The notes below the pieces were generated by a model. The model had not been told where the DNA came from. It saw only the letters and a list, made by a program, of their open reading frames with translations, and searched no databases. From Spirochaetaceae bacterium (GTDB lineage: Bacteria > Spirochaetota > Spirochaetia > Treponematales > Rectinemataceae): a DNA stretch of 32,268 bases. The stretch spans positions 1 to 32,268 of the forward strand of contig JAOABY010000020.1 in assembly GCA_026418115.1 (NCBI GenBank), read 5' to 3'. Each line of letters begins with the position of its first letter. The first letter of the stretch is position 1. This document shows positions 1-9,055 of the stretch, piece by piece. The translations under genes and the position numbers were made by a program.

Positions 1-822
1 GCTGCCGTCGGCCGACGCATCGCCCAGGCTTGCCGAAGGCAGCATGCCAATGGAACCGGTCAGCATGCTGGCCTCGTCGGAGAGGATGTCACCAAACAGA
101 TTCGAGGTAACGATCACATCAAACTGTCCAGGGTTCCGGATGAGCTGCATGGCGCAGTTGTCCACGTACATCGTCTCCACCGAAATATCGGGATATTCCG
201 GAGCGATGCGCGCATTGACTTCGCGCCAGAGCCGCGAGGTTTCGAGCACATTGGCCTTGTCAACAAGGCAGAGTTTCCGTTTTCGTCCGCGTGCCGCCTC
301 GTACCCGACTCGCAGGACTCGCTCAATCTCATGCCAGGAATAACGCTCGGTATCGAACGCGGCACTGCCACCTTCCTCTCGGCCGCTTCGGCCGAAATAG
401 ATGCCTCCCGTCAGCTCGCGCACAATGAGGAGATCAAATCCATCTGCTGCCACAGTGTCTTTGAGAGGGCAGGCTGCGCGCAAGGATGCAAGGAGTCTTG
501 CAGGGCGCAGATTGGCATAGACACTGAGCGCAGCGCGCAGGCCGAGCAGCGCCCGTTCCGGACGCAGATGACTGGGAAGCGAATCCCATTTTGGCCCTCC
601 GACTGCGCCAAGCAGCACTGCATCACAGCGCAAGGCAGCATCCCGTGTCGAGTCGGGCAGGGGAGTGCCGGTTGCATCGATAGCCTCTCCACCTGCTGGC
701 AGTGCGTCCAGCACCAGATCGTGTCTGTATTTCTGCGCTACTGCTTCCAGAACCGGAAGCGCAGCCTGTACCACTTCCGGGCCAATACCGTCACCCTTGA
801 TGACGCCGATGTGCATCTTCAT
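1..822 (-). CDS. leuB: 3-isopropylmalate dehydrogenase LeuB (C-terminus cut by window edge)
   Basis: The minus frame is open from the window edge up to an ATG at 822. It encodes an NAD-dependent oxidative decarboxylase of the isocitrate/isopropylmalate dehydrogenase family, which converts 3-isopropylmalate to 2-oxoisocaproate in leucine synthesis. Visible family marks are the N-terminal GDGIGPEVV, the [11 protein letters not shown] stretch, the [10 protein letters not shown] motif, the YVDNCAMQL segment with its substrate-binding residues, and the [20 protein letters not shown] block that carries the Mg-binding aspartates. About 274 residues are present of the usual ~355, so the last quarter lies outside the window. 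The start overlaps the leuD stop as ATGA (819-822), which indicates translational coupling. It is the last visible gene of leuACDB. The identification is secure. Confidence 0.96.
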   Translation of the reverse strand, partial: MKMHIGVIKGDGIGPEVVQAALPVLEAVAQKYRHDLVLDALPAGGEAIDATGTPLPDSTRDAALRCDAVLLGAVGGPKWDSLPSHLRPERALLGLRAALSVYANLRPARLLASLRAACPLKDTVAADGFDLLIVRELTGGIYFGRSGREEGGSAAFDTERYSWHEIERVLRVGYEAARGRKRKLCLVDKANVLETSRLWREVNARIAPEYPDISVETMYVDNCAMQLIRNPGQFDVIVTSNLFGDILSDEASMLTGSIGMLPSASLGDASADGS

Positions 823-1403
823 ACGCCGCTCCTCCGTTTCTGGGCCAGCCTGCGTCTTGTCGCCTCTACGAGTCCCCCTGCCTCGATGATGTCGCGGATG
901 AAGAGTGGGAATGGCTGGGCTTTCCATATGCAGTTGGAAGGCAGAGTGGTACCGCCTTCAGCCGCGGTAGCGATGAGCCTGATCTCTCCTGTCTCGAAAT
1001 CGAGCGCTACCATGTCGCCAGAATGCAGTGCTCGTGCTGCATCCGGGCACTCCAGTATCGGCAGACCGATATTGATGGCATTCCGGTAAAAGATACGTGC
1101 AAAGCTTGCTGCAATGACGCAGGCAATTCCGGCCGCCTTGATGGCTATCGGTGCGTGCTCTCTGCTGGAACCGCAGCCGAAATTCTCTCCGGCGACCAGA
1201 ATATCGCCGGGCTGTATCTTGTTAATGAACTCTGGATCGAGGTCTTCCAGGCAGTGTGCCGCAAGCTCGCGCGGATCGGATGTGTTCAGGTAGCGTGCCG
1301 GGATGATGACATCAGTATCGATGTTGTCGCCATACACATGGGTGCGCCCCTGCACAGTCTTTGCTGCATGCGGGATGCCCGTGTTGTTCTTCATGCTATT
1401 CAT
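819..1403 (-). CDS. leuD: 3-isopropylmalate dehydratase small subunit LeuD
   Basis: This 194-residue protein is the swivel subunit of isopropylmalate isomerase. With LeuC it interconverts 2- and 3-isopropylmalate. The aconitase-type small-subunit marks are visible: [16 protein letters not shown] near residue 25, then [21 protein letters not shown] around residue 75, and [15 protein letters not shown]. The length fits the short bacterial/archaeal type. The start at 1403 is preceded by GGAGGAG on the minus strand with about 8 nt spacing; an in-frame ATG three codons later is an alternative. It sits 87 nt after leuC and overlaps leuB by 4 nt. The pairing with the leuC form found here is expected. 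Confidence 0.96.
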   Translation of the reverse strand: MNSMKNNTGIPHAAKTVQGRTHVYGDNIDTDVIIPARYLNTSDPRELAAHCLEDLDPEFINKIQPGDILVAGENFGCGSSREHAPIAIKAAGIACVIAASFARIFYRNAINIGLPILECPDAARALHSGDMVALDFETGEIRLIATAAEGGTTLPSNCIWKAQPFPLFIRDIIEAGGLVEATRRRLAQKRRSGV

Positions 1404-1490
1404 GATTTCTGCTCCTCCTGCGGTGACAGGCTGGCGTGGTGGAGTGCGCCTCGGCAGCCTTGCAGCTTTCTGCTGTTACTTGCATGCCTC

Positions 1491-2798
1491 TCATGGACGG
1501 AACAGCTCTTCCCGTTCCGGCGATTCGGATACGATATGCTCCGGCGTTGCAACTGCGCCGGCTATCGCGGAGGCGGCGGCTACCGCGGGTCCGGCGAGTA
1601 TTACTTCCGATTCCACATGCCCCATGCGCCCTACAAAATTGCGGTTGGTCGTGCTGACTGCCCGTTCTCCCCTTCCCAGCACACCCATGTGACCCCCAAG
1701 GCACGGCCCGCAGGTTGGCGGCGACACCACCGCGCCGGCCTCGATGAAGATGTCCAACAGCCCTTCCCGGAGTGCCTGCCGATAGATGCGCTGTGTGCCC
1801 GGGATGACAATGCAGCGCACCGACTCTGCCACCTTTTTTTCTTTCATGATCGCCGCCGCGACGCGAAGATCCGAAATGTGCCCGTTTGTGCAGGATCCGA
1901 TGACCACCTGGTCGATCGGCATGCCGCACACCTGTGCTGCTTCCCTCGTGTTTGACGGAAGGTGCGGCATTGCCACCGTCAAGGGAATCTGCGAAAGGTT
2001 GAGCGTAATGACCGCATCATACGCGGCATCAGGATCGGCGTCGAAAATCTGTGGTGTCCGTGCGCCGACCAGGGTCAGATACTCCCGCGTCCGCTCATCA
2101 ACGGGGAAGATTGCATTCTTGGCTCCAGCCTCGATCCCCATGTTGGCAATGGTGAAGCGTTCGTCCATCGCAAGCTGCCCGACACCTTCACCGATGAACT
2201 CGAGCGAGCGGTATCGGGCGCCATCAACGCCGATCTTTCCTATGAGATGCAGCACAATGTCCTTGCCCGACACCCAGCCCGAGAGCCTGCCCACGAGCTC
2301 GATCTTGAGTGCGGAGGGCACCTTGAACCAGGTACGACCCGTCGCCATGGCGCATGCAAGATCCGTAGACCCCACTCCCGTCGCAAAGGCCCCCAGCGCG
2401 CCATACGTGCAGGTATGACTGTCAGCCCCGATAATGCAGTCTCCTGCAGTAATCAAGCCCTGCTCGGGAAGCAGCGCATGCTCGATGCCGCCGCGCCCCG
2501 TCTCCCAGTAATGCGAAATACGCTGGTCGCGTGCAAAGCGGCGCATGATGCCTGCCTGTTCCGCTGCCTTGATGTCCTTGTTGGGCGTAAAGTGGTCGGA
2601 AACCAGCGCAATGCGGCCGGGGTCATGTACCCGGCCACAGCCGATTCTGCCGAACTCCACGATCGCAGGGGCGGCTGTGATATCGTTGCCCAGCATGAGA
2701 TCGAGTTCTGCCTCGATGAGCTGGCCAGCTTCCACCTGTTCGAGCCCCGCCTTCTGTGCCAGAATCTTCTGACTCATGGTCATCGGTCTGTCATGCAT
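1491..2798 (-). CDS. leuC: 3-isopropylmalate dehydratase large subunit LeuC
   Basis: This is the catalytic [4Fe-4S] subunit of isopropylmalate isomerase, about 435 residues, matching the ~420-residue form rather than the longer proteobacterial one. Cluster cysteines are visible in IGSCTNG and in the pair [10 protein letters not shown]. Other family motifs are [23 protein letters not shown] and [12 protein letters not shown] chose the ATG at 2798 because GGGAGGAAGCT lies directly before it; the frame is open further upstream, but only inside leuA. This start overlaps the leuA stop by 8 nt, so coupled translation is likely. In-frame ATGs at 2783 and 2777 lack a good ribosome site. It pairs with LeuD downstream. 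Confidence 0.95.
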   Translation of the reverse strand: MHDRPMTMSQKILAQKAGLEQVEAGQLIEAELDLMLGNDITAAPAIVEFGRIGCGRVHDPGRIALVSDHFTPNKDIKAAEQAGIMRRFARDQRISHYWETGRGGIEHALLPEQGLITAGDCIIGADSHTCTYGALGAFATGVGSTDLACAMATGRTWFKVPSALKIELVGRLSGWVSGKDIVLHLIGKIGVDGARYRSLEFIGEGVGQLAMDERFTIANMGIEAGAKNAIFPVDERTREYLTLVGARTPQIFDADPDAAYDAVITLNLSQIPLTVAMPHLPSNTREAAQVCGMPIDQVVIGSCTNGHISDLRVAAAIMKEKKVAESVRCIVIPGTQRIYRQALREGLLDIFIEAGAVVSPPTCGPCLGGHMGVLGRGERAVSTTNRNFVGRMGHVESEVILAGPAVAAASAIAGAVATPEHIVSESPEREELFRP

Positions 2799-4314
2799 AG
2801 CTGGCTTCCTCCCATACCATCGTGTTGATTGCCGAAAGATAGGCCTTGATGGATGCTTCAAGGATATCGGTTGACAGCCCGTGCCCGTTCCAGGTTTTGC
2901 CGTCGTTTCTGATTCTCACCATCGCCTCGCCCTGCGCATCTTCGCCAGCGGTCACCGAAGTCAGCCTGAAGTCTTCCAGTTCGAGAGTGCGACCGACAAT
3001 CGCATCGATTGCCTTGAAGGCAGCATCGACTGGTCCATCGCCGACCGCTGCTTTTTCGATGCTGGATCCATCCTTGTGCACCAGACACACATTGCATGCT
3101 GCCGACATGCCGGTTCCCGAATGCACCGCAAAACGCTCCAGGCGCCATGTCTCCGGCACCACTGCACTGGCACCACGGGCGAGGGCTTCGATATCGCGGT
3201 CCGTCACTGTTTTTTTCCTGTCGGCGAGGATCTTGAACTCGGCAAATATGCGGTTTATCTCTTCAGGCCCGAGCGAAAAACCCAGGTGAGCCAGGCGGGC
3301 TTCGAATGCATGCCTGCCGGAATGCTTGCCCAGTACAAGGGCGTTGCGTGGCAGCCCAATCGATTCGGGAGTCATGATTTCATACGTGCTGCGATTGGCG
3401 AGTACACCATGCTGATGAATACCCGCTTCGTGCGCGAAAGCGTTCTCTCCTACAATCGCCTTGTTGATCTGGACCGGTACGCCGGTAACCTTTGACACCA
3501 GACGGCTGGTGCTGAATATCTGGCTGGTCACGATACCGGTTGCGCAGTCAAACAGGTCCCGGCGCGTATGGAGCGCCATGACGATCTCTTCAAGTGCAGC
3601 ATTCCCAGCGCGCTCGCCCAAACCATTGATGGTGCACTCTACCTGGTCGGCGCCTGCCTGTATTGCTGCCAGACTGTTGGCAACAGCCAGGCCCAGGTCG
3701 TTGTGGCAGTGGACCGAAATCTGAACCGGCCCAATGTCCTTTATTCGCGAGGCGATGAGGGACACCAGCGCTGAAAACTCCGCGGGATAGGTGTAGCCTA
3801 CCGTATCCGGAATATTGATGACAGTTGCACCTGCTCGTACTGCTGCTGTGAACACCTGACAGAGAAACTCCGGATCGCTGCGGGACGCATCCTCGGCGGA
3901 GAATTCCACATCGCTGCAGTAGCGGCGAGCATGACGGACCGCCCATTCGGCCTGTGCCACCACCTCTGCAGGTGTCATCCGCAGCTTGCTCTGCATGTGG
4001 ATCGGTGAGGTAGCGATGAAGGTGTGGATGCGCGGAGATTCGGCTTTTCGCAGTGCCTCCCAGGCTGCATCGATGTCGGATTCTATCGCTCTGGCCAGAG
4101 CCGCTACCCGCGAATGTCTGATGCATCCGGCTATTTCGCGTACTGCAGCCAGATCGCCAGGGCTTGCCGCCGGAAACCCTGCTTCCATGACATCTACACC
4201 GAGTTTTTCGAGCTGTCGTGCAACCTCGAGCTTTTCAGCGAGGTTCATGCTGCAGCGAGGAGCCTGCTCGCCATCCCGCAGGGTTGTATCGAAAATATGG
4301 ATCCGTCGTACCAT
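2791..4314 (-). CDS. leuA: 2-isopropylmalate synthase LeuA
   Basis: This 507-residue enzyme condenses acetyl-CoA with 2-oxoisovalerate, the committed step of leucine synthesis. The TIM-barrel start [15 protein letters not shown] is at residue ~5. The metal-site motif [16 protein letters not shown] and the [13 protein letters not shown] motif follow, and HEAGIHQHG comes later. The C-terminal ~130 residues form the LeuA regulatory (leucine feedback) domain, ending in a [15 protein letters not shown]-type segment. The ATG at 4314 has GAAGGAGAG about 8 nt upstream; the frame extends 13 codons further without a ribosome site. It is the first structural gene of the operon and lies behind a leader that encodes a Leu-rich peptide, so control by leucine supply is likely at both enzyme and RNA level. 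Confidence 0.95.
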   Translation of the reverse strand: MVRRIHIFDTTLRDGEQAPRCSMNLAEKLEVARQLEKLGVDVMEAGFPAASPGDLAAVREIAGCIRHSRVAALARAIESDIDAAWEALRKAESPRIHTFIATSPIHMQSKLRMTPAEVVAQAEWAVRHARRYCSDVEFSAEDASRSDPEFLCQVFTAAVRAGATVINIPDTVGYTYPAEFSALVSLIASRIKDIGPVQISVHCHNDLGLAVANSLAAIQAGADQVECTINGLGERAGNAALEEIVMALHTRRDLFDCATGIVTSQIFSTSRLVSKVTGVPVQINKAIVGENAFAHEAGIHQHGVLANRSTYEIMTPESIGLPRNALVLGKHSGRHAFEARLAHLGFSLGPEEINRIFAEFKILADRKKTVTDRDIEALARGASAVVPETWRLERFAVHSGTGMSAACNVCLVHKDGSSIEKAAVGDGPVDAAFKAIDAIVGRTLELEDFRLTSVTAGEDAQGEAMVRIRNDGKTWNGHGLSTDILEASIKAYLSAINTMVWEEASYA

Positions 4315-4423
4315 GATCTGTGCTCTCCTTCTCTGGAAATGGACTGGCGGCATGCAGGCGGGTATGGATACAGTACCGCTGCTGTTGCCGTTTTGGTGAA
4401 ATGGAATGGTGGTCGGAATGGGC

Positions 4424-4477
4424 GGGTCTTTGTCGATCGCGAAGGGGCTCAGCCCTGGCGAATCAGATCAAAGACCC
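4424..4477 (-). promoter_or_regulatory. Long RNA hairpin in the leu leader
   Basis: On the minus strand GGGTCTTTG (4477-4469) pairs perfectly with CAAAGACCC (4432-4424). Inside, GAT and CGC pair with ATC and GCG across small bulges, and the apex contains GGGC-TGA-GCCC. The 5' arm is the end of the leader peptide frame, so translation and folding compete. There is no T-tract after the stem. It may be an antiterminator-type structure or may act through Rho or translation. Confidence 0.55.
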
Positions 4478-4530
4478 TTACGCAGGGAGAGGAGCAGAGG
4501 AGAGAACAAGAGATGGAAATGTTCAGGCAT
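4468..4530 (-). CDS. Leucine-rich leader peptide of the leu operon (candidate attenuator)
   Basis: This is a 20-codon reading frame, ATG at 4530 and TGA at 4468-4470, in the untranslated leader between the leu promoter and leuA. Seven of 20 residues are leucine, including LLLSL and LL, and the peptide ends RKGL. AGGTG lies about 5 nt before this ATG; a second in-frame ATG at 4545 would give 25 residues but would sit almost at the predicted 5' end. The last codons overlap the 5' arm of a long hairpin (4424-4477). A ribosome at the stop codon would therefore block the stem, while one stalled on the Leu run would not. This matches the logic of amino-acid attenuation leaders. I see no U-run terminator, so the mechanism is open. 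Confidence 0.68.
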   Translation of the reverse strand: MPEHFHLLFSPLLLSLRKGL

Positions 4531-4553
4531 GTACACCTGCTTCATGGGTTGGC

Positions 4554-4582
4554 ATCCTACAATGTGCGAATACCGAAGTCAA
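4554..4582 (-). promoter_or_regulatory. Sigma70-type promoter of the leu operon
   Basis: On the minus strand there is a -35 box TTGACT (4582-4577), a 17 nt spacer, and a -10 box TAGGAT (4559-4554). The predicted start near 4547 gives a leader of about 230 nt before leuA. Confidence 0.6.
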
Positions 4583-4746
4583 GCCTGTGTATAAAGAATT
4601 TTGGTTGAGGATGAGAGGACGCCATTTCAGGAGCGGACTTTTCAGACCTGCCATGCTGAGAGTAGAGTATGCATGGTGTGGCGCGCTCATGACAGTCTGG
4701 CATGAACCAGCGCTCGCCTATCCATACCTGCCGGGAGGGCCATGGC

Positions 4747-6549
4747 ATGTATCAGCTCGAGCATTTCACGCTCTGCGAGGTTGCCGAAAAGAGCGCAGTC
4801 CACTATGGCACGAGGCCTGCACTCAGCATGGTGGGCGCCTATTCGATTTCCTATGCAGATCTGGGCAGGATTTCTTTTGAGCGCGCCGCAGCACTTGCCG
4901 CACAGGGCATAGGCAAAGGCGACCGCGTGGCGCTGCTTGCAGAAAACTCTCCCTACTGGGTGGTCTCGTGGTTCTCGATTGTACGGGCGGGTGGCATTGT
5001 GGTTCCCATTCTGATCGATTTCACACCCGATCAGATTCGGAACATCATCATGCATGCCGAGGCAAAAGCAGTAGTCGTGTCCGAGAAATTGAGAGCCAAG
5101 GTGGCCGACCTTCCCTCTTCGATCCATCTGCTCGATGTCAGAAAATGGGATGGCATGGAGCATGCTGTGGCATCATTCGTTCCGCCAAAGGTAGACCCCG
5201 ATGATCTCGCCGAAATTGTCTATACATCGGGTACTACCGGATTGTCCAAAGGTGTCATGCTCACACACCGGAATCTGCTTTCGAATGCAACGGCCTGCAA
5301 ATCCATCATCGTGCTGCACCGTACTGACCGCCTTCTTTCGATCCTGCCTCTGGCCCATACCTATGAGTTCACCATCGGCACCCTGATTCCGCTGCTTGCT
5401 GGTTCGCATATCCATTATCTCGACCGTCCACCCGCAGCTACCGTGCTGCTGCCCGCCCTGCAGGCTGTACGACCAACCATCATGCTCAGCGTGCCTCTGG
5501 TCATCGAGAAAATCTATCGTTCCAGCATCAAACCGACGCTCGATGGCATGAAGCTCTACCACAATCCTCTGTTCAAACCGATCATCACACGGTTTGCGGG
5601 ATTCAAGCTCAGAAAGACCTTTGGCGGCAAACTGCGGTTTTTCGGTATTGGCGGTGCACCTCTGGCTGCCGATGTCGAGGAGTTTCTCAAACAATCTGGA
5701 TTCCCCTATGCGATCGGATATGGACTCACTGAGACTTCACCGCTGCTGGCAGGCTGCGGACCACGGCATACCCATCTGCGATCGACAGGACCTGCGCTGC
5801 AAGGAGTACAGCTCCGCATCGCCGATCCCAGGCCGGATACCGGTGAGGGTGAAATACAGGCCAAAGGACCAAATATCTTCAAGGGATACTGGCGTGATGA
5901 GGCCCGCACCAGAGAAGCATTCACCGAGGATGGTTGGTTCAGAACCGGCGATCTCGGCGTGTTTGATGACAAGGGACGTCTGTATATTCGAGGGCGTTCC
6001 AAGACAATGATCCTCGGTCCTTCGGGAGAGAATATCTATCCTGAGGAAATCGAGGCGGTGCTCAATCAGTCTCCCTATGTTGCTGAATCGCTTGTGGTGG
6101 AGGAGGACGGTGCGCTGACTGCTCTGGTCTGTCTCAAGAGCGAGGTGCTCGAGAAACTCGAGGCACGCCTGGAGGATAGCCTGGAAGCGGCGGGGCAGCT
6201 TGGCTCGAATGTGGGCCGGACGCTTGCGGATGCCGAAAAATCGGTTGCACAGACAGTCGGGCATGCCTTTACAAGCGCCGAGAAGGCAGCGGAACACTTG
6301 CTGGAGTCCATACGCAAGGAAGCAAACGCCAAACTGGCTGCCTTCTCCAGAATCAGGACGGTCAAGCTGCAGATCGAGCCTTTCGAAAAAACTCCCACGC
6401 AGAAGATCAAACGGTTTCTGTATGGTTCGGCAGGAAAGGCTCCCGGCAAAGAGAAAGAAGGGCATAGATCCCGTGTGCAGCCCACCTCACCGACGGATCA
6501 GAACCTTCCCCCCTCCGACGCGGAGAAAGACAGGAGCACACAGCCCTGA
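4747..6549 (+). CDS. Long-chain fatty acyl-CoA ligase (AMP-forming) with helical insert
   Basis: This 600-residue member of the ANL adenylating family activates fatty acids with ATP and CoA. Visible motifs are the phosphate loop YTSGTTGLSKGVMLTH (159-174), GYGLTETSP (324-332), GWFRTGDLG (396-404), the hinge region GRSKTMILG (416-424), and the catalytic lysine region KTPTQKIKRF (548-557, K553 likely). Between the start of the C-terminal domain and that lysine, residues ~465-535 form a charged, Ala-rich amphipathic helix not found in short family members. The start at 4747 is set by GGGAGGG 7 nt upstream; upstream in-frame ATGs lack this. The tail after ~560 is polar and low in complexity. Single gene, divergent from leu and convergent with the chemosensory operon. 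Confidence 0.9.
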   Translation: MYQLEHFTLCEVAEKSAVHYGTRPALSMVGAYSISYADLGRISFERAAALAAQGIGKGDRVALLAENSPYWVVSWFSIVRAGGIVVPILIDFTPDQIRNIIMHAEAKAVVVSEKLRAKVADLPSSIHLLDVRKWDGMEHAVASFVPPKVDPDDLAEIVYTSGTTGLSKGVMLTHRNLLSNATACKSIIVLHRTDRLLSILPLAHTYEFTIGTLIPLLAGSHIHYLDRPPAATVLLPALQAVRPTIMLSVPLVIEKIYRSSIKPTLDGMKLYHNPLFKPIITRFAGFKLRKTFGGKLRFFGIGGAPLAADVEEFLKQSGFPYAIGYGLTETSPLLAGCGPRHTHLRSTGPALQGVQLRIADPRPDTGEGEIQAKGPNIFKGYWRDEARTREAFTEDGWFRTGDLGVFDDKGRLYIRGRSKTMILGPSGENIYPEEIEAVLNQSPYVAESLVVEEDGALTALVCLKSEVLEKLEARLEDSLEAAGQLGSNVGRTLADAEKSVAQTVGHAFTSAEKAAEHLLESIRKEANAKLAAFSRIRTVKLQIEPFEKTPTQKIKRFLYGSAGKAPGKEKEGHRSRVQPTSPTDQNLPPSDAEKDRSTQP

Positions 6550-6560
6550 ACCAGTAGTGC

Positions 6561-7934
6561 TCATGCAGAAGGCATCGAAGACTGCTTCTTTTTCTGTTTC
6601 TGCTCGTACATGAGGGTATCTGCCCGATGCAGAACCTCGTCGATTGACTGGTTGGTGGCATAGGACAGTGTCTCGATGCCCAGACTGATCGAGAGTGAGA
6701 AAGCTGCTTTGTGCTCGCTGTTGAATCTAGCAATCAGCGCTTGCAGACGCTCGATCAGCGCTTCGGGAATGAAACTGTCATTGATGAGGCCTATTACCGC
6801 AAACTCGTCTCCACCCAGTCGTGCGATGATATCGGTTTCGCGGAAAGCCTGACGGAGGCATCCGGCGATAGCCTGAATGGCATTGTCTCCTTCGATATGG
6901 CCGAGTGTATCATTAATGTGCTTGAGCCCGTCGAGGTCTCCAAACAGGATAAACAGGTTTGACTGCATGCGACGGGCGAGCTTGAGCATCCGTTCTGAGA
7001 GCAGCTTGAAGCCGCGTCGATTATACAGGCCCGTAAGGTCATCAGTCAGGCTCATCTGTTCCAGTTCCTTGCGGAGCTGAATTGCTTCGGTGATATCGCG
7101 GAGGACGGCGAGCGTCATCATCTCACCATCCCAGTCGGTGCTGACTGAGCGTACGTCAAGATAAACCGTGTTACCATAGGGATCCTGGATTTCGAGTTCA
7201 CTCTGTCCCGTGAGATCCTGTTCTACGGGTACTGCAGCTCCCATCAGCGCCTTGCCATTTGAGAAGAGAGCATGGGCGGCAGGATTGGCGTATCGGACTA
7301 TGTGATTTCTATCAAATACCAGAATGGCATCCTTGCTGGTCTCGAGAAGCTGGCGGTAGTTGCGCTGGAGAGTGATGATGTTATCAAGAGCTTCCTTGAG
7401 TTTATTGTTGGCTACAAAGAGTTCCTGGTTCTTCTGGATGGCGCTCTCATAGGTGGAGAGCAGGAAATCGATCATCTGTATCCGGGTTGAGTTGATGAAA
7501 TATTTCTTGCCGGCGAAAAAGACCTCGATGCCTATGTCGCTGCCCCGCTGGCGGCGGATCTCCTGGTTGGCGAGAATGTAGCGAATGCGTGAAATGAGCG
7601 CCTGCTCATTGTATGGCTTGGTGGTGAAATTGTCCGCTCCAGCTTCCAGCGCACGGATGACGTCAGTGGGGTCGGAAAGGGTGGTCACGAGCATGACCGG
7701 AATGTCTCTGAGCCGTTCGTCTGCTCGTATTCTTCTGCAGAGATCATACCCGTTCATCTTTGGCATCATGACATCGGTGATTATGAGGTCTGGCAGGATT
7801 TTTTCCAGCATCAGCAGGGCTTCCTCGCCATTTGCCGCCACATGTACCTCGAAGCCTTCCGATTCGAGTACATAACGCAGCCGCATGGCCTGCGTGAGGC
7901 TGTCCTCTACCATCATGATCCTGATGTTTGCCAT
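6561..7934 (-). CDS. Response regulator diguanylate cyclase, REC-PAS-GGDEF (WspR-like)
   Basis: This is a 457-residue output protein. Residues 1-125 are a receiver domain with the VEDS acidic pocket, phospho-acceptor D54 (IITDVMMP) and K106 (TKPY). Residues ~160-195 look like a coiled-coil linker. Residues ~193-285 are PAS-like (LLETSKDAILVFDRN). Residues ~295-450 are a GGDEF domain with an intact RLGGDEF at 372-378 and an RxxD inhibitory site RETD at 365-368, exactly five residues before it. It should therefore make c-di-GMP from GTP and be product-inhibited. It is the last gene of the Wsp-type operon, 2 nt after cheB, and is the expected phosphorylation target of the CheA hybrid. It differs from classical WspR by the added PAS domain. 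Confidence 0.9.
   Translation of the reverse strand: MANIRIMMVEDSLTQAMRLRYVLESEGFEVHVAANGEEALLMLEKILPDLIITDVMMPKMNGYDLCRRIRADERLRDIPVMLVTTLSDPTDVIRALEAGADNFTTKPYNEQALISRIRYILANQEIRRQRGSDIGIEVFFAGKKYFINSTRIQMIDFLLSTYESAIQKNQELFVANNKLKEALDNIITLQRNYRQLLETSKDAILVFDRNHIVRYANPAAHALFSNGKALMGAAVPVEQDLTGQSELEIQDPYGNTVYLDVRSVSTDWDGEMMTLAVLRDITEAIQLRKELEQMSLTDDLTGLYNRRGFKLLSERMLKLARRMQSNLFILFGDLDGLKHINDTLGHIEGDNAIQAIAGCLRQAFRETDIIARLGGDEFAVIGLINDSFIPEALIERLQALIARFNSEHKAAFSLSISLGIETLSYATNQSIDEVLHRADTLMYEQKQKKKQSSMPSA
6567..6593 (+). terminator. Candidate terminator of the acyl-CoA ligase gene
   Basis: A short stem AGAA-(G)-GCA / TGC-TTCT with an 8 nt loop is followed by TTTT and further T-rich sequence. 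It lies 18 nt after the ligase stop, inside the 3' end of the convergent cyclase gene. The stem is only 7 bp, so confidence is moderate. Confidence 0.35.
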
Positions 7935-7936
7935 TC

Positions 7937-9031
7937 TCAGACCTCTCTTTCCGGCGTTGCATGGATGCCGAAGATCGCGAGCAGTATATCAGAAATTCTT
8001 TCGGGAGGAAGATGACGCATTGCAGCACCAAGTCTCTCTGCTTCACCCGGCATGCCATAGACCACGGAGCTCTCTCTATCCTGTGCCAGGGTAATGCAGC
8101 CCATCTGCCGGAGCCTCAGGAGTCCCTGCGCGCCATCTTTTCCCATTCCCGTGAGCAGGATACCGATTGCGTGTCTGCCACATTGCCCCGCTACCGACAG
8201 AAAAAGAGTATCGATTGATGGAATGATGAGATCACGGGAATTGGCGAGTCTGTAGCGGATGTGTCCTCCCTCTCCGATGATCAGGTGGACATCGTTGGGT
8301 GCGATGTAGACGGTGCCGGGCATGGGATCTTCGCCATCTTCGGCCAGCTTGCAGCGAATCGAGCATGTGTTGTCGAGCCATGTGGCGAAATGCTGCGCGA
8401 AGCCTGAAGCGATATGCTGCACGACAAGTATGGGAACTGGAAAATCCGCCGGGAGTCTGGAGAGGATTTCCTGCACTGCGGGGGGGCCTCCGGTAGAGGC
8501 ACCCAAGGCTATGAGTTTCGGCATCGACTCCTGCGGAATTGGAAAGGGAGGCAGGTCCCCCAATTGTGAGTCGATCGGTGTGTGCCCGTACGAAGGTTTG
8601 CGTGCGTCTGCTACCGGTCTTCGAGGGCGCACGGTGGCAGAGTTTCTCAGCAGGTCGGCGATCTCTCGCGCATGGAGATAGAAGTTGGGAGAACCAAATC
8701 CCGGTGGTTTGCCGACAGCGGCAACAGCACCCGCTCTCAGTGCCTTGAGCGCCTTTTCGGCAGAGGGGTAGTTGTAGGCATTGCTGATAATGACAATAGG
8801 GATGCTGTATCGTGCAAGGATGCTGCTGGTTGTCTCGTAGCCGTCCATGCCCGGCATTTCAATGTCCATGGTGATGACATCGGGGACACCAGAAGAAGGA
8901 TTGTCGAGATAGGCAAGAGCTTGATAGCCATCTCTTGCTTCAGCAACCACTTCGAGATCACCGGCGAGATGGCAGATGTATTTGAGTACCTGGCGGGAGA
9001 CAACCGAATCATCGACGATAAGCACCTTCAT
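7937..9031 (-). CDS. cheB: Chemoreceptor methylesterase CheB (WspF-like)
   Basis: This is a 364-residue protein with an N-terminal receiver (D56 in VITMDIEMPGMD) and a C-terminal CheB methylesterase domain. The catalytic triad is visible: S179 in ALGASTGGP, H206 in VVQHIASGF, and D299 in LLTGMGKDGAQG. The linker spans about residues 125-168. It removes methyl groups from receptor glutamates and resets sensitivity once phosphorylated by CheA. It lies 24 nt after the CheA-hybrid gene and 2 nt before the cyclase gene, the same position as wspF relative to wspE and wspR. Confidence 0.94.
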   Translation of the reverse strand: MKVLIVDDSVVSRQVLKYICHLAGDLEVVAEARDGYQALAYLDNPSSGVPDVITMDIEMPGMDGYETTSSILARYSIPIVIISNAYNYPSAEKALKALRAGAVAAVGKPPGFGSPNFYLHAREIADLLRNSATVRPRRPVADARKPSYGHTPIDSQLGDLPPFPIPQESMPKLIALGASTGGPPAVQEILSRLPADFPVPILVVQHIASGFAQHFATWLDNTCSIRCKLAEDGEDPMPGTVYIAPNDVHLIIGEGGHIRYRLANSRDLIIPSIDTLFLSVAGQCGRHAIGILLTGMGKDGAQGLLRLRQMGCITLAQDRESSVVYGMPGEAERLGAAMRHLPPERISDILLAIFGIHATPEREV

Positions 9032-9055
9032 CCTGCCATCTCCGGTTTTGTAAGC

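Noticed and set aside
1023-1955. Long open frame on the plus strand opposite leuC/leuD (310 codons)
   Set aside because: It lies entirely across secure leu genes, has no ribosome site and reads as Cys/Arg-rich low-sense protein; a shadow of the coding strand.
4315-4553. T-box leader for leucine
   Set aside because: No AGGGTGGNACCGCG motif or specifier-loop arrangement was found; the Leu-rich peptide fits better.
4590-4700. Promoter for the acyl-CoA ligase (TATAAA at 4590, TAGAGT further on)
   Set aside because: No acceptable -35 box at the right spacing; a promoter must exist but I cannot place it.
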